Below are positions 1-8,649 of a DNA stretch of 64,000 nt, piece by piece. A program made the translations under genes and the position numbers. Below the pieces are notes generated by a model. The model did not search any database. It was given only the letters and a program-made list of their open reading frames with translations, and was not told the origin of the DNA. The first letter of the stretch is position 1. Each line of letters starts with the position of its first letter. Source of the DNA: Rhizobium sp. (GTDB lineage Bacteria > Pseudomonadota > Alphaproteobacteria > Rhizobiales > Rhizobiaceae); contig JAHHDR010000030.1 of the NCBI GenBank assembly GCA_019739215.1, positions 1 through 64,000 of the forward strand. Reading direction: 5' to 3'.

Positions 1-88
1 ACTCCTGGGCCATTTTTCCTCTCCGGGACTGAAGGACTTAACCGGAGAGGCGGAGAAGAAGGGTGGATGAAGCGGGCGTGAGTGGAGG

Positions 89-1306
<1,218 letters not shown>

Positions 1307-1479
1307 TTACCAAAGCCTGAATGGACGTGCCGGTTCGGGAAAATATTTCGTGGCCGGCTGTCTTGCGGATCCGCCGCGCGGCTTGTGCGTGTCGAATATC
1401 GCGGCCGATCCGCCCGTATATCGGCTACCGGTGACAAGGTTTGCTCGCCACACGACATGCAACGAAACGGGAGACCGCC

Positions 1480-2070
1480 TTGAACAGCGCAAAGACATCA
1501 GCGGCAGATGCATCTGCCACCGGCCTCCAGCGACCGGCGTGGCAGACGGCGGTCATCATCCTGGCCGTGCTCTTTGCCCTTTCGGAAACAGTCTATCTCG
1601 TCCTCGGCGGCGTCGCCCGCATATGTCTTGCCGAGAGTGCCGCCTGCGGGCTGCTGGCGACGGGTATCAGCCAGACGCTGTTCGTGAACGCCACCGACGT
1701 CAGCGGCGTACCGGTGTTCTCCAACATTTTTGCCATCGGACTGCCCGGGTTCAACAACCTGTTCTACCTCTTCATCTCCGGGCTCGGCGTCGACGGCATC
1801 GGCCAGCTTCTGTCGACCGTCGCGGCCTCCGTGCTGATCGGCTTCATGATCACATGGGGCTACGTCGCGGCATCGGCCGGCCGGGGCGCGATGACTCGAC
1901 TGCTGCTCGCCAGCGGCTTCGCAGTCGCATGGTGGGTGCTCTACAACAATACCGAGGCGTCGGTGTACACGACCAGCTTCCTTGCGCTGGCTTCGTCGCG
2001 CTATCTCGAAATCCCGCTCGGCACTTTCAGCCTGTTCGTCGCCTCGTTCTTTGCCGGTCGCCGCCGCTGA
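1480..2070 (+). CDS. Multi-pass membrane protein, function unknown
   Basis: A 196-residue hydrophobic protein with about four to five likely membrane segments (around residues 20-45, 85-110, 115-135, 140-155 and 165-185). The TTG at 1480 is chosen because GGGAGA lies about six bases before it; another in-frame TTG lies at 1441. I recognise no family motif. The product is most likely an inner-membrane protein. It stands alone, divergent from ccrM, and is followed by a fragment resembling a carbonic anhydrase C-terminus. Codon use resembles that of its neighbours. Confidence 0.6.
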   Translation: MNSAKTSAADASATGLQRPAWQTAVIILAVLFALSETVYLVLGGVARICLAESAACGLLATGISQTLFVNATDVSGVPVFSNIFAIGLPGFNNLFYLFISGLGVDGIGQLLSTVAASVLIGFMITWGYVAASAGRGAMTRLLLASGFAVAWWVLYNNTEASVYTTSFLALASSRYLEIPLGTFSLFVASFFAGRRR

Positions 2071-2145
2071 TCAGCCGCGCGGATCCCCTGCGACCGCCCC
2101 TCTGCGCCCGCGTCGACACGGCTTCCCCCATCATGCCCATGCAAG

Positions 2146-2352
2146 CCGATCCTCCCGGTCGCGCTCGCGGAGACGGAGCGCGGCGAGACCTTCGTCGACC
2201 GGACCGCCCATGCCAATGCCTTCAACGGCGCCGAGCGCATCCTGGCCGAAAGCGCGATCGTGTCGCATCTGGTGGCCGCCGGCAAGGTGAAGATCGTTCC
2301 GGCCGATTACGACCTCGATACCGGCGTGGTCGATTTCCTGCACAAGGCCTGA
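2146..2352 (+). pseudogene. Possible C-terminal remnant of a beta-carbonic-anhydrase-like protein
   Basis: One frame without a start codon reads as a conserved-looking C-terminus: an ERILAESAIVSHLV segment followed by GKVKIVPADYDLDTG and VVDFL before a stop at 2352. This resembles the end of beta-class carbonic anhydrases, where a helix is followed by a strand of the type KIVGAxYDLxTGxVxFL. The zinc-binding Cys-Asp-His-Cys part is absent upstream, where the membrane-protein gene ends at 2070. It is either a decayed gene or one garbled by sequence errors. The family assignment is an inference from about 60 residues. Confidence 0.35.
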
Positions 2353-2532
2353 CCGACGACAGGACACGACGCGAGCTTCGCTGTGATCAGCAAGGTCGAA
2401 GTGGAGGCACGCAGCGGAGCTCTGCCGCGCCCATCAGCCGGGCTGATGTCTGACCCGCGGCAACTTTGATTGGACGGCGCGGCAAAACCCGACCAACCTG
2501 CCTGAGGTCAAAGGGCAGGCAGGAGCGTACCG

Positions 2533-3189
2533 ATGTTGAAAATCTATGGCGTCTACCAGTCGAGAGCGTCGCGCAACTACTGGATGGCGCACGAACTCGG
2601 GATCGAATTCGAAAGCGTGCCCGTCGTCCAGGTCCGCCGCGTGGCCGATCCGGCAGCACCGGATGCACCATTGCACACGAGATCGGCTGCATTCCTGGCG
2701 ATCAATCCGAATGGACATATCCCGACGATCGACGACGACGGGCTGGCGCTGTGGGAATCGATTGCCATCAATCTCTATCTCTCGCGCAAGCATGGCGGCC
2801 CGCTCGCGGCACGCTCCCTTGCCGAGGAGGGGCAGATTGCAAACTGGTCGTTCTGGGCGGTCAACGAGATCGAGCAGGAAGCGGCCAAGATCGTGCTGAC
2901 CCATGACAACGCATTGCAGGACACGCCGGGCGGACGGGACACGCTGGCGGTCAGCACGCGGTTGCTGAAGCGGCCCTTCGAGATCCTCAACCAGCATCTG
3001 GCGACGAAGGACTATCTCGTCGGCGACCGCTTCACCGTGGCGGATCTCAACGTTGCCGAGATCTGCCGCTATGCGATGACGGAGCCAGCGCTGACGGGAG
3101 CCAACCCCAATGTTGTGGCCTGGTACGAGCGCTGCCACGACCGGCCGGCCTTCCGCGACATGTGGGCGGCGCGGGCGCTGGAGGGCTGA
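2533..3189 (+). CDS. Glutathione S-transferase family protein
   Basis: A 218-residue soluble two-domain GST. Residues 1-85 form the thioredoxin-like domain, with SRASRNYW in the active-site loop, the cis-proline segment NPNGHIPTI, and ES (in [10 protein letters not shown]) that contacts the glutathione gamma-glutamyl group. The all-helical domain carries the N-capping motif in [12 protein letters not shown] near residue 160. An AGGAG site lies about six bases before the ATG. It probably conjugates glutathione to an electrophile or acts as a thiol-dependent reductase; the substrate cannot be told from sequence. It converges on the RTX lipase-like gene with only 15 bases between stops. Confidence 0.9.
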   Translation: MLKIYGVYQSRASRNYWMAHELGIEFESVPVVQVRRVADPAAPDAPLHTRSAAFLAINPNGHIPTIDDDGLALWESIAINLYLSRKHGGPLAARSLAEEGQIANWSFWAVNEIEQEAAKIVLTHDNALQDTPGGRDTLAVSTRLLKRPFEILNQHLATKDYLVGDRFTVADLNVAEICRYAMTEPALTGANPNVVAWYERCHDRPAFRDMWAARALEG

Positions 3190-3204
3190 TAGACTGCCTC
3201 AGGA

Positions 3205-4662
3205 TCAGAGCAGAAGATCGGCCGAGAAATCGCCGAGCGCACCATCGAAGTGGATGACGAACTCGCGGTTCTTGTCATTGTCGCGGTTGATGATCAGCCA
3301 GGTGGTGTCGAACTGGTCTTCGTAGATGGTGATGCCGCCGGGTTTGAGGTTGTTGACAAAGCCGCGCTCCAGATCGCTCTCGCCGTCGGTATATTGCACG
3401 AATTCAACGACCTTCAGGGCCTGGATGCCCTTTTTCATGTTGTTGCCGTCGAAATCCCTGAAGTCGATCTTGTCCTCGCCGGGTTTGAAATCGGGAAGGA
3501 AGACCTCCGCGGGCTGGGTGCCGCCCTTGCCGATGGTCTGGATGACGAAGCGGTCGCTGCCGGCGCCGCCCTCGGCGAGATCGCGGTGATCGGCGAGAAT
3601 GAGACGGTCGTTGCCGTCGTCGCCATACATCCAGTCCGCACCGTTGCCACCGTTGAGGACATCGTCACCGGAGCCGCCATAAAGTTCGTCGCGGCCCTGC
3701 CTGGTGTTGATGACGTCATTGCCGCCGCGGCCGAAGACGCGCTCCTCATTCCCACCGCGATTGCCCTTGTCAGCGCCGTTGATGCGGTCGTCACGGCTTT
3801 CGCCGATGATGTTCAGCACGTGGAAATCGGGGTGATCGAGTTCGCTGGCCTTCAGCACTTCCTTCGTGCGGTCGAAGATCACGTAGCTGTCCTGCTTGAG
3901 CACGTCGACCAGACGTTCGCCTGTCATGGTGGTCAGGCCATCGAGGGACTTGATGGCGCTGTTGAGGCCGCCCACATGATGCGGCGACAGCTGGTCGTCG
4001 AGATTGTCAACCAGCCTGCGGCCGTTCTCGTAGATGTAGACGTTCTCGGCCGCCATGCTCTTGGAGCGCGGGTTCCAGCTGTGCGGAACGACACCGTAGA
4101 CGAGGTCGTTCTGGATGCCGAAATTGAACAGGTCGCGGTTGGTATTGTTCGACAGATAGGGGCTGGCAATGCCGAGATAGGTGGAATTCTTGAACGCATC
4201 GCCCCACTGGTTGTCGGACTTGTCGGCGATGATGTTCGTGACAGCGCCCCCGAGGCTGATGCCGGTAAACGTCGTCTCCAGGTCGTTCGCATTCTGGTAG
4301 ATCTTCAACGCGTCGAGCAGCTTGTCGAACTGCTTCGCATAGGATTTCACGGCCGAGATGTCGTAATAATCCTTGATGTCGCTGAACTTGTCGGTGCCGC
4401 GGAATGCCACGATCAACTGGTCGTCCTGTTCGAGCACGATCGCCTTGCCGCGATTGTTCGGGCTCGTATAGGTATCGCCGTTCTGCTTGATGCCGAGATC
4501 GGACATCTTGAGTTGAGTCCAGCCGTCCGGGCCGGACTTTCCGAAGGCCGCGTTCGCCGCCTGGAGGATTGTCCCGAACTCTTCGTAACTGCGATCACCA
4601 AACAGACCCACAACCGTACCCCACGCGCTACCGGCACCGGCAGCCGGCGCACAAGTTTCCAT
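3205..4662 (-). CDS. Lipase-like protein with RTX calcium-binding repeats
   Basis: About 485 residues. The N-terminal half resembles class 3 lipases: a FRGTD strand, then the nucleophile elbow TGISLGG with Ser near residue 136. A PHHVGG further on could supply the catalytic His. Residues ~290-365 hold nonapeptide-type glycine/aspartate repeats (GRGGND, YGGSGDD, NGGNGAD, YGDDGNDR) that bind calcium in RTX proteins. The C-terminus ends in LLL, as in many type I secretion substrates, and there is no N-terminal signal peptide. It is probably exported by a type I system, but none is encoded nearby. The ATG at 4662 is chosen; an in-frame TTG at 4686 adds eight residues. Neither has a clear ribosome site. 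Substrate unknown. Confidence 0.8.
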   Translation of the reverse strand: METCAPAAGAGSAWGTVVGLFGDRSYEEFGTILQAANAAFGKSGPDGWTQLKMSDLGIKQNGDTYTSPNNRGKAIVLEQDDQLIVAFRGTDKFSDIKDYYDISAVKSYAKQFDKLLDALKIYQNANDLETTFTGISLGGAVTNIIADKSDNQWGDAFKNSTYLGIASPYLSNNTNRDLFNFGIQNDLVYGVVPHSWNPRSKSMAAENVYIYENGRRLVDNLDDQLSPHHVGGLNSAIKSLDGLTTMTGERLVDVLKQDSYVIFDRTKEVLKASELDHPDFHVLNIIGESRDDRINGADKGNRGGNEERVFGRGGNDVINTRQGRDELYGGSGDDVLNGGNGADWMYGDDGNDRLILADHRDLAEGGAGSDRFVIQTIGKGGTQPAEVFLPDFKPGEDKIDFRDFDGNNMKKGIQALKVVEFVQYTDGESDLERGFVNNLKPGGITIYEDQFDTTWLIINRDNDKNREFVIHFDGALGDFSADLLL

Positions 4663-4878
4663 ACGGATGTATATATACAGCCGCAACAGGGCCGAAACCC
4701 CTTGACCGCAGCATCAGGGGAGGAAGCGTGTCGAAAATTGGGCGGTTGTTGCATTTAGCGGCGGATCGCTTCCCCTATTTCGCATGCTGTGTGTCTCAAG
4801 CCGATGCAGAGAATGTCATCTGGGCAGGCCGTATCAACAGTCGAAACGATGCTTGCGGCCTGACCCCTGGTCCGCGAA

Positions 4879-5112
4879 TCATGGCCATTCGCGGCGCATC
4901 CGTTCGATCTCGGTGGCGGTCGGCGGCGGCGATGCCCTGATGCTGCGCGGGTCAATACCGATGTCGCGAAGCTGGTGGTCGGACAGCCGGGCGAGTTCAG
5001 GCGGAAGCTCTCCGGCGCTCATGGAATCGAAGGCATGAAACAGGCGGCCAGCGAACAGCGACAGCCGGGCGATTAAGGTCGATCGCGGGGAATGGGAGAT
5101 ATCGGCGAACAT
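4879..5112 (-). CDS. DUF1127 small protein
   Basis: A 77-residue basic protein. The second half carries the DUF1127 signature (ELARLSDHQLRDIGIDPRSI) preceded by a segment rich in leucine and arginine. DUF1127 proteins are short and abundant in rhizobia; some members have been linked to phosphate and carbon metabolism or RNA turnover, but no general function is settled. The gene is divergent from a LysR-type regulator, and a perfect inverted repeat (5134-5148) lies 21 bases before its start, so control by that regulator is plausible. It belongs to the longer DUF1127 type, with a ~35-residue N-terminal extension. Confidence 0.85.
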   Translation of the reverse strand: MFADISHSPRSTLIARLSLFAGRLFHAFDSMSAGELPPELARLSDHQLRDIGIDPRSIRASPPPTATEIERMRREWP

Positions 5113-5133
5113 GGCGGCCTCACATGGTTTATG

Positions 5134-5148
5134 TCAAGTCAAACTTGA
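5134..5148. promoter_or_regulatory. Inverted repeat between DUF1127 and LysR genes
   Basis: TCAAGT-CAA-ACTTGA is a perfect 6-bp inverted repeat with a 3-base spacer in an AT-rich 128-bp intergenic region of an otherwise GC-rich window. Size and position fit an operator for the adjacent LysR-type protein, which normally binds a dyad near a divergent promoter. That it is the regulator's own site is an inference. Confidence 0.5.
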
Positions 5149-5240
5149 AGCTTACGGATTGTCTTCAGTATGCCACATTGACCTTAAAGAGAGAAATGAG
5201 TAGTTCTTTCTCAATCAGTGAATTTTCCTTGAAGGTAAAA

Positions 5241-6173
5241 ATGATCTCTCTGCCCGGAACTCGCGCGCTCAGGACGCTGGTGTCGGCCGGGCGGCATCTC
5301 AATTTCACGCGGGCGGCGGACGAACTGAACCTGACGCCCGCTGCGGTCAGCTACCAGATCAAGGAAATCGAAGAGCGGCTCGGCATACGCCTCTTCGTCC
5401 GCTCCAGCCGGTCGATTCACCTCACAGCCGAGGGCGAGGTGCTGTGCGAGGCGGCAGCGGAGGCGCTCGACATCGTCAACCGCGCCGTGGCCCGGGCGCG
5501 AAAACTGTCGCGCAGCGTCACAACCCAGCTCAAGGTCACTGTCGACCCGCATTTTGCGACCAAATGGCTGATGCGGCGCGTCGACACATTCCGCAAGCTG
5601 CAGCCCGGCATCGAACTCCGCTTCGAAGTGTCCTACGAGGTTCGCGAGTTCGACCTCGACGACATCGACGTGGCGATCCGCTTCGGCAGCGGGAAATATC
5701 CCGGATTGATTGCCAACCGCCTGTTCGACAATGTCGTCGTGCCCGTTTGCAGCCCTCGATTGCTGAAATCGGGTCGTCCGCTTTCAGAACCGCGCGACCT
5801 GCTGCACCATACACTGGCCCATATAGAGTGGTCGCGTCAGGGCGTGACCTGGCCGAACTGGGCGATGTGGATGGCGGCCGCCGGAATACACGACTATGAC
5901 GACGGCCGCACGGTGGTGTTCGCCACGTCATCCGACGCGGTGGAGTCGGCACTCTCAGGCGAAACCGTTGCGCTGGCGGATTTCGCGATGATCGCCAACG
6001 ACCTCTCCGAAGGCCGGCTGGTGCGGCCCTTCGAACTCAGCATCCGGGCGCCGGCCGAATTTGCCTATTTCCTTGTTTATCCCAAGGGCTCGGCATCCGA
6101 CCCGCGCATCATCGCATTTCGCGACTGGCTGCTGGAGGCGGCCGCCGCGGAATCTGCGCCCGCAACGGCCTGA
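5241..6173 (+). CDS. LysR-type transcriptional regulator, GcvA-like
   Basis: A 310-residue regulator. The N-terminal winged helix-turn-helix covers residues ~5-65 (NFTRAADELNLTPAAVSYQI, typical of the GcvA subgroup), followed by a periplasmic-binding-protein-like effector domain from ~95 to 300. The ATG at 5241 is selected because GAAGGT lies five bases upstream and the HTH then begins at the normal distance from the N-terminus; upstream ATGs at 5124 and 5196 would add an atypical tail. It is divergent from DUF1127, its likeliest target together with itself. The effector is unknown. GcvA-group proteins often control small neighbouring genes in rhizobia. Confidence 0.9.
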   Translation: MISLPGTRALRTLVSAGRHLNFTRAADELNLTPAAVSYQIKEIEERLGIRLFVRSSRSIHLTAEGEVLCEAAAEALDIVNRAVARARKLSRSVTTQLKVTVDPHFATKWLMRRVDTFRKLQPGIELRFEVSYEVREFDLDDIDVAIRFGSGKYPGLIANRLFDNVVVPVCSPRLLKSGRPLSEPRDLLHHTLAHIEWSRQGVTWPNWAMWMAAAGIHDYDDGRTVVFATSSDAVESALSGETVALADFAMIANDLSEGRLVRPFELSIRAPAEFAYFLVYPKGSASDPRIIAFRDWLLEAAAAESAPATA

Positions 6174-6179
6174 GCCACC

Positions 6180-6539
6180 TCAGCCGGCCACGCCCGGTAC
6201 ATCGTTGAGATCATGCCACACCGGAATGCCGCGCTCATGGGCGATCCTGACATCGTTGTCGGCACCCTTGGAGTCACCTGGCAGGCGCAGCACGCCGTCA
6301 CAGAGCGCCAGCAAGCGATGCGCGACCGGGTGGAAGATCTCTTCATAGAGGTCGTCGCCCACATGCTCGCCGCCCGCCGCATTCCAGACGGGCAACGCCA
6401 CCCATTCGCCGATCACAGGCGTATGGCCGGCCTTGAAAAGCGCGTAGGACGGCGCTTCCAGCCGCCGCAGATTGGCGGCCATCCGAACGGGGTCGTCCGA
6501 CGTGCCCGAGCGATAGGGTCCCGCGATCAGTATCAACAT
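6180..6539 (-). CDS. DUF4406 / nucleoside 2-deoxyribosyltransferase-like protein
   Basis: A 119-residue protein with the compact Rossmann-like fold of nucleoside deoxyribosyltransferases: LILIAGPYRSG at the N-terminus, a central HTPVIGEW strand-helix, and a C-terminal PGDSKGADNDVRIA loop-helix. Active family members have a glutamate in the last loop (G-x-S-x-G-x-x-x-E); here the aligned residue appears to be Asp, so transferase activity is uncertain. The start at 6539 has GGAGA seven bases upstream; 6557 is a longer alternative. It is divergent from a DeoR-type regulator across a 114-bp region with six phased half-sites, suggesting a regulated nucleoside or sugar-phosphate role. No substrate can be assigned. 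Confidence 0.7.
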   Translation of the reverse strand: MLILIAGPYRSGTSDDPVRMAANLRRLEAPSYALFKAGHTPVIGEWVALPVWNAAGGEHVGDDLYEEIFHPVAHRLLALCDGVLRLPGDSKGADNDVRIAHERGIPVWHDLNDVPGVAG

Positions 6540-6550
6540 GTCCATCTCCG

Positions 6551-6640
6551 TTTGCATGAAACTGTATATCTTTGCACGAATTTACTTGAATTCAGATCAT
6601 TTTTCGTGCAATTTCGCGATAATTCGTGTAATTTCATGCA
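6551..6640. promoter_or_regulatory. Six phased half-sites between DUF4406 and deoR genes
   Basis: Three forward copies of a TTTGCAYGAA-like word start at 6551 (TTTGCATGAA), 6571 (TTTGCACGAA) and 6581 (TTTACTTGAA, weaker). Three reverse-complement copies start at 6603 (TTCGTGCAA), 6623 (TTCGTGTAA) and 6633 (TTCATGCA). Spacings within each set are 20 and 10 bases, so all sites face the same side of the helix. The region is AT-rich. This looks like a multi-site operator for the adjacent DeoR-type repressor, covering both divergent promoters. Confidence 0.65.
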
Positions 6641-6653
6641 GGAGTCAAGGGAA

Positions 6654-7409
6654 ATGTTGACGACCGAACGCAAGGCATTGTTTCTTGATCGCCTCCGGTC
6701 GGACGGCAGGCTGGTCGCCAAGAGCCTCGCGGAGGAACTGGGCCTGTCGGAAGATACCATTCGTCGCGACCTCAGGGAGATGGCGGCAGACGGGCTTCTC
6801 GCGCGGGTTCACGGCGGAGCGATGCCGCTGCAGCCGGGACTGCCGGATTTCGCCGCGCGCAAGTCGGTGGCGTCAGACGAGAAGAAGCGCCTGGGCCAGG
6901 CCGCTGCGACGCTGGTGCGGCAGGGCCAGACCGTGTTCATCGATGGCGGCACCACCAATGCGGAGATCGCCCGCGCCCTGCCCCGCGACACTGCCTTCAC
7001 CGTGGTCACTCATAGCCCGACGATCGCCGCCGAGCTCGAACATCACCCGAGCGCAGAGGTCATCCTCATCGGCGGCCGGGTCTACAAGCATTCCATGGTC
7101 GCCGTCGGCTCGATGGCCAGCGCCGCCATCGCAACCATGCGCCCCGATCTGTTCTTCCTCGGGGCAACCGCCGCCCATGTCCGCCACGGCTTCACGACAG
7201 GCGATTTCGAGGAGGCCGCCATCAAGCGCCAGATCGCCTTGCAGTCGACGCGTACCTACGTGGCGCTGACCTCCGACAAGCTCGGTCGCGCCTCGCCGGT
7301 GACCATCATGCCGCTCGAGGCGGCGGCCGGCATCATCCTCTCGCAGCAGGCGGGAACCGAGCAGCGCGAGGAACTTGTCAGCGCCGGCATCGCGGTCGTG
7401 CCGGCATGA
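6654..7409 (+). CDS. DeoR-family transcriptional repressor
   Basis: A 251-residue regulator. The N-terminal helix-turn-helix (residues ~5-55) contains LAEELGLSEDTIRRDLREM and ends in the family-typical VHGGA. The C-terminal sensor domain, related to phosphosugar isomerases, shows DGGTTNAEIARAL near residue 98, LIGGRV near 138 and an EEAAIKRQI helix near 190. DeoR proteins usually bind a phosphorylated sugar or nucleoside catabolite. The ATG at 6654 follows AAGGGA. It is likely autoregulatory and controls the divergent DUF4406 gene through the repeats between them. No sugar-uptake genes are adjacent, so the inducer is unclear. Confidence 0.9.
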   Translation: MLTTERKALFLDRLRSDGRLVAKSLAEELGLSEDTIRRDLREMAADGLLARVHGGAMPLQPGLPDFAARKSVASDEKKRLGQAAATLVRQGQTVFIDGGTTNAEIARALPRDTAFTVVTHSPTIAAELEHHPSAEVILIGGRVYKHSMVAVGSMASAAIATMRPDLFFLGATAAHVRHGFTTGDFEEAAIKRQIALQSTRTYVALTSDKLGRASPVTIMPLEAAAGIILSQQAGTEQREELVSAGIAVVPA

Positions 7410-7458
7410 GGCATCCGTCCCGAGGTGATGGACAACGCCGCCGGGGTCGAATAGAACC

Positions 7459-7472
7459 ACGTTCATGAACGT
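7459..7472. promoter_or_regulatory. Perfect 14-bp palindrome upstream of a membrane-protein gene
   Basis: ACGTTCATGAACGT is its own reverse complement, and the symmetry extends imperfectly outward (AAC on the left, GTT on the right). It lies 33 bases before the ATG at 7506, where a repressor operator would be expected. The binding protein is unknown. Confidence 0.45.
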
Positions 7473-7505
7473 TGTTCACAGCATAGTTCCACGCGGAGAA
7501 TCACC

Positions 7506-8588
7506 ATGCTGGCCGATGCCGACCTCAAAGCCATCCGGGATGCCGGACTGATAGACGACACCAAACTCGCGGAGATCCGGACGTTTCTCGATCGACGCAG
7601 TCCCGACCTGACCCGCCAGACCGCCCCGCGCTTCGACCTGACGCATGTCCTGTGGTACGCGGGCGCGCTGATCGTCATCGGCGCCTTGGGCCTTTTCACC
7701 AACGAGGCCTTCAATCGCATGGGCGGCTGGGCGCTGGCGGGATGCGGCGCGGCCTATCTGGTCGCATTCCTGGCCTCCGGTCACATGCTTTGGCGCAACG
7801 CGACCCTTCGCATCCCTGCGGGACTGTTGATCGCCATCGCCGTTTCCATGGTGCCGCTGATCATCTACGGGGTGCAGGACGGGCTGGACCTCTGGAAACA
7901 CGCGATGGGCGATCCGGGCCAGTACGGCGGCTTCTTCACCTACATCAAGGGCACTTGGATCTACATGGAGATCGGCGCAATCGGCGCGGCCATGATCGCC
8001 ACCTGGCGATACCCCTTTCCGTTCATCCTGGTGATCGCCGCCGTGGCGCTGTGGTTCATGTCGATGGACCTGGCGCTGTGGTTCACACGCGAGCCGGGAA
8101 ACTATACCGATTTCGACACGCGCAGGGCTGTCTCGCTCTATTTCGGGCTCGGCATGATCGTGGTGGCCTGGGCCGTCGACATATTGAGACGCAAAGGTCC
8201 CGATTTCGCCTTCTGGCTCCACATATTCGGGGTGATGACATTCTGGTGCGGCATGACCTTTTCCGACAGCAGCACGGAACTGATGAAGTTCGTCTATTGC
8301 CTCATCAATGTTGCGATGATCGGCGTCAGCCTGTTTCTCAACCGCCGGGTCTATGCCGTGTTCGGGGCGATCGGCGTGGCGACCTATCTCGGATATCTCG
8401 CCAATGAGGTGTTCAAGGAGGTTCTGATGTTCTCCTTCGCGCTGTCGTTCATCGGTCTTGCGGTGATCGGCCTCGGGCTGTTGCTCAATCGCCACCGCGG
8501 ACGGGTGATGTTGGCGATGGACACGCTGGTGCCACAGTCCTTGTCATGGCTGCGACCGGATCACGCCCGTGCCGCTTCGTTGCAGTAG
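7506..8588 (+). CDS. Multi-pass inner-membrane protein, DUF2157-like
   Basis: A 360-residue protein. A soluble N-terminus of ~45 residues (acidic helix, then DRRSPDLTRQ) is followed by about nine to ten hydrophobic segments to residue ~330. The arrangement resembles DUF2157-type membrane proteins, but I do not see a diagnostic motif. GGAGA lies eight bases before the ATG. A perfect palindrome upstream suggests a dedicated regulator. It sits between the deoR gene and a lipoprotein hydrolase, with no evident functional link. Confidence 0.65.
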   Translation: MLADADLKAIRDAGLIDDTKLAEIRTFLDRRSPDLTRQTAPRFDLTHVLWYAGALIVIGALGLFTNEAFNRMGGWALAGCGAAYLVAFLASGHMLWRNATLRIPAGLLIAIAVSMVPLIIYGVQDGLDLWKHAMGDPGQYGGFFTYIKGTWIYMEIGAIGAAMIATWRYPFPFILVIAAVALWFMSMDLALWFTREPGNYTDFDTRRAVSLYFGLGMIVVAWAVDILRRKGPDFAFWLHIFGVMTFWCGMTFSDSSTELMKFVYCLINVAMIGVSLFLNRRVYAVFGAIGVATYLGYLANEVFKEVLMFSFALSFIGLAVIGLGLLLNRHRGRVMLAMDTLVPQSLSWLRPDHARAASLQ

Positions 8589-8649
8589 CCCCTGTCAACG
8601 GTCGGTGGGTGTTGCTATAGACATCCATCGACCAGCCCGGTGACAGACC

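Noticed and set aside
3250-4758. A long (502-residue) plus-strand frame opposite the RTX lipase-like gene
   Set aside because: It is antisense to clear RTX repeats and a lipase motif. Its valine/alanine/aspartate-rich product is what reverse reading of such codons gives in GC-rich DNA.
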